IMG/VR virus record: IMGVR_UViG_3300015373_000326
Span: 1-22,492 of that record
Source of the DNA: a virus
DNA: 22,492 nucleotides
Strand: one strand, 5' to 3'
Shown in pieces: positions 20,798 to 22,492 of the stretch. The notes beneath the pieces were generated by a model. That model did not search any database, was not told where the DNA came from, and saw only the letters and a program-made list of their open reading frames with translations. The translations under genes were made by a program, and so were the position numbers. Positions within the stretch are counted from its first letter, which is position 1. Every line of letters begins with the position of its first letter.

Positions 20798-22273
20798 ATG
20801 CCCCTAGCTCCTTGGCAGCAAAAGCAACCTCCCATCCCGGCCCGGTGGACCGAAACCAAGATGGTGGCGTCCATCTGCCGGGAGTCCTTCTTCGAGTTCA
20901 TCAAGGAGTTCTGGGACACGATCATCCAGGACCCGCCGATCCTCAATTGGCACATCGAATACTTGGCCAACGAGCTCCAACAAGTGGCCGAGCGGGTTTT
21001 CAAAGGGGAGCCAAAGGAATACGACCTCATAGTCAACATCTCCCCGGCCTCTACCAAGTCCACCATCTTCTCCCAAATGTTCCCCGCTTGGGCTTGGACC
21101 CGCAAGCCGGACGCCAAGTTCATTTGCGCCTCCTACGGCCAAGTCCTCGCCCTCCGGGATGCGATCCGCTCACGGGATCTTGTGGAATCCGAAAAGTACA
21201 AGAAGTGTTTCCCCGGCATCGGACTCCGCGAAGATCAAAATACGAAAGGCCTTTACATTAACACTAAGGGAGGATCCCGACTGTCGGTAGGGATAGGCGG
21301 GGCGGCCGCCGGCCTCCACGGCCACTTCTTAATTGTGGACGACCCGATCAACCCGGAGCAGGCCTACAGCGAGGCGGACTTGAAGGTCGCTAATCGGTGG
21401 ATGACAACGACACTGCCGACCAGAAAGATTGACAAGAAGGTGACAGTAACGATCCTGGTACAACAACGTCTGCACCAGGCCGACCCCTCGGGTGAACAAC
21501 TTGAAAAGAGCAAAGGAGTAGGAATCCGGCATATATGCCTACCGGGGGAATTGGGGAATGATCCGGACGCTGTCGTCGTCTCCCCGCCGGAGTTACGGGA
21601 CAGGTATGTGGACGGCCTATTCGACCCGATCCGCCTAGACCGGGAGTCCTTAAAAGCCCTCGAGTCGGAACTAGGAATCTACGGTTACAGCTCCCAAATC
21701 CTCCAGACCCCGGTTCCCTTGGCCGGGGCCATGTTTATGGTAAACAAGTTTCAGTTCTGCGACCAGCCCCCTCGTAGGATAGTCCGCACCGTCCGCAGCT
21801 GGGATAAGGCGGGGACGGAAGGGGCGGGGAAGTACACCGTCGGCCTCCTGATGGCCGAGGACTCCGCCGGCCAATGGGGTATTCTAGACGTCATTCGGGA
21901 TAGGTGGGGAGCAACCCGGAGAGAAGAAGAGATCCGGTCTGCCGCCGAGATGGATGGCGACGAGGTCCCGGTCGTCCTCGAAATAGAGGGAGGATCCGGC
22001 GGAAAGGAATCCGGGGAGTCCACCACGAAGAACCTCAAAGGTTACCGGGTCCATGCCTTCCATCCCACCGGAGATAAGGTCAGCCGGGCTTATCCCTTCG
22101 CCTCCCAAGTCGGGTCGGGGAACGTCTGGGTCCTCAACCGGGATTGGACCCGGGACTACGTGGAGGAGCTCCGCTTCTTCCCCAATTCCAAATACTCGGA
22201 CCAAGTGGACGCCTCGAGCGGGGCCTTCAACTTCCTAGCCAAGAAGAGGAAGAAAGCCGGGGCCTTATGGTAG
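20798..22273 (+). CDS. terL: Terminase large subunit (TerL)
   Basis: TerL is the motor and nuclease that packages DNA into the prohead. The 491-residue protein has an ATPase half with a Walker-A-like NISPASTKST (80-89) that lacks the usual Gly before Lys, Walker B HFLIVDDP with D181 and D182, and the coupling motif TILVQQRLHQADPSG (218-232). The nuclease half has RSWDKAGT with D336, LEIEGGSGGKES (E395/E397) and SDQVDASSGAF (D468, D471), the three acidic sites of the RNase H-like fold. It begins 6 bases after the TerS stop with only a weak ribosome site. It is full length and ends with a basic AKKRKKAG segment. Confidence 0.93.
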   Translation: MPLAPWQQKQPPIPARWTETKMVASICRESFFEFIKEFWDTIIQDPPILNWHIEYLANELQQVAERVFKGEPKEYDLIVNISPASTKSTIFSQMFPAWAWTRKPDAKFICASYGQVLALRDAIRSRDLVESEKYKKCFPGIGLREDQNTKGLYINTKGGSRLSVGIGGAAAGLHGHFLIVDDPINPEQAYSEADLKVANRWMTTTLPTRKIDKKVTVTILVQQRLHQADPSGEQLEKSKGVGIRHICLPGELGNDPDAVVVSPPELRDRYVDGLFDPIRLDRESLKALESELGIYGYSSQILQTPVPLAGAMFMVNKFQFCDQPPRRIVRTVRSWDKAGTEGAGKYTVGLLMAEDSAGQWGILDVIRDRWGATRREEEIRSAAEMDGDEVPVVLEIEGGSGGKESGESTTKNLKGYRVHAFHPTGDKVSRAYPFASQVGSGNVWVLNRDWTRDYVEELRFFPNSKYSDQVDASSGAFNFLAKKRKKAGALW

Positions 22274-22289
22274 GAGGAGATAATGGGGT

Positions 22290-22492
22290 ATGAATACACC
22301 GACTGATGAACAAGATGGGCCGGGTCCGAAGGTTGATCGCCTGGACCGGGCGATTGCGGTTTGTTGTGAGATGATAGCTGCCAAGCAAAGGGAAGTGACC
22401 GAGCTGCAGAGGCGGTTGGCTCTCCTCCGGGAGATTGAGCGGGACTTCGTCCAAGTGGACAAGAGGGCCCGGGCCGTCGAGCGGGCGGAGGA
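22290..22492 (+). CDS. Start of a coiled-coil protein downstream of TerL (partial)
   Basis: ATG 22290 opens a frame that runs to the window edge (67 codons). It reads MNTPTDEQDGPGPKVDRLDR, followed by a heptad-rich helix including AAKQREVTELQRRLALLREI. The ribosome site AGGAGGAG lies about 11 bases upstream, somewhat far, and closer to an ATG at 22283 that would code for only seven residues. The position suggests a small helical protein before the portal gene. Function unknown. Confidence 0.6.
   Translation, partial: MNTPTDEQDGPGPKVDRLDRAIAVCCEMIAAKQREVTELQRRLALLREIERDFVQVDKRARAVERAE

Overview
This window is a stretch of tailed double-stranded DNA bacteriophage genome (Caudoviricetes-like). 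The evidence is a terminase small/large subunit pair, a phage-encoded replisome, and about 28 tightly packed genes all on the + strand, most joined by ATGA or few-base overlaps. The DNA is GC-rich by eye. TGA is the commonest stop codon, with TAA and TAG also used, so the code is standard. No integrase, tRNA gene, CRISPR array or insertion sequence was seen. The host and the lifestyle cannot be read from this sequence.

Layout. (1) 1-3488: two small proteins of unknown function, a small gene interrupted by an in-frame TGA, a winged-helix replication-initiator-like protein, a DnaB/SF4-type helicase and a small winged-helix protein. (2) 3485-7141: a 7-deazaguanine block of queD, queE, a phosphoribosyltransferase-GTP cyclohydrolase I fusion (folE), a small unknown, the DNA transglycosylase dpdA and a 62-aa companion. 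(3) 7122-12580: the replication core, with a sliding clamp, a uracil-DNA glycosylase fused to a 3'-5' exonuclease, an unknown 139-aa protein, a stand-alone family A polymerase domain, a clamp loader and a MazG-like pyrophosphohydrolase. (4) 12577-18013: recombination and repair, with a possible UvsY-like mediator, a 40-aa membrane peptide, a gp32-like zinc single-strand binding protein with a long repetitive charged tail, a RecA/UvsX recombinase, three small unknowns, a flap endonuclease and an Hjc-like resolvase. (5) 18010-18717: queC, set apart from the other deazaguanine genes. (6) 18718-19002: the only substantial gap, with repeats, A-tracts and a series of hairpins. (7) 19003-22492: a protein with a conserved central domain and a charged tail, a strong rho-independent terminator, TerS, TerL and the start of another gene.

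How the genes fit together. FolE, QueD, QueE and QueC form a complete GTP-to-preQ0 route, and DpdA is the enzyme family that exchanges guanine in DNA for such a base. The phage therefore probably replaces part of its guanine with a 7-deazaguanine, most simply preQ0, to evade host nucleases. No QueF, amidotransferase or other preQ0-tailoring enzyme is seen here. The work of bacterial DNA polymerase I is spread over three genes (UDG-exonuclease, polymerase, 5' nuclease). A T4-like recombination set (possible mediator, SSB, recombinase, resolvase) sits beside it. The most distinctive points are the PRT-FolE fusion, the UDG-exonuclease fusion detached from its polymerase, the repetitive tail of the SSB and its echo in the 19003 protein, the in-frame TGA near 592, and the structured gap before the packaging genes.
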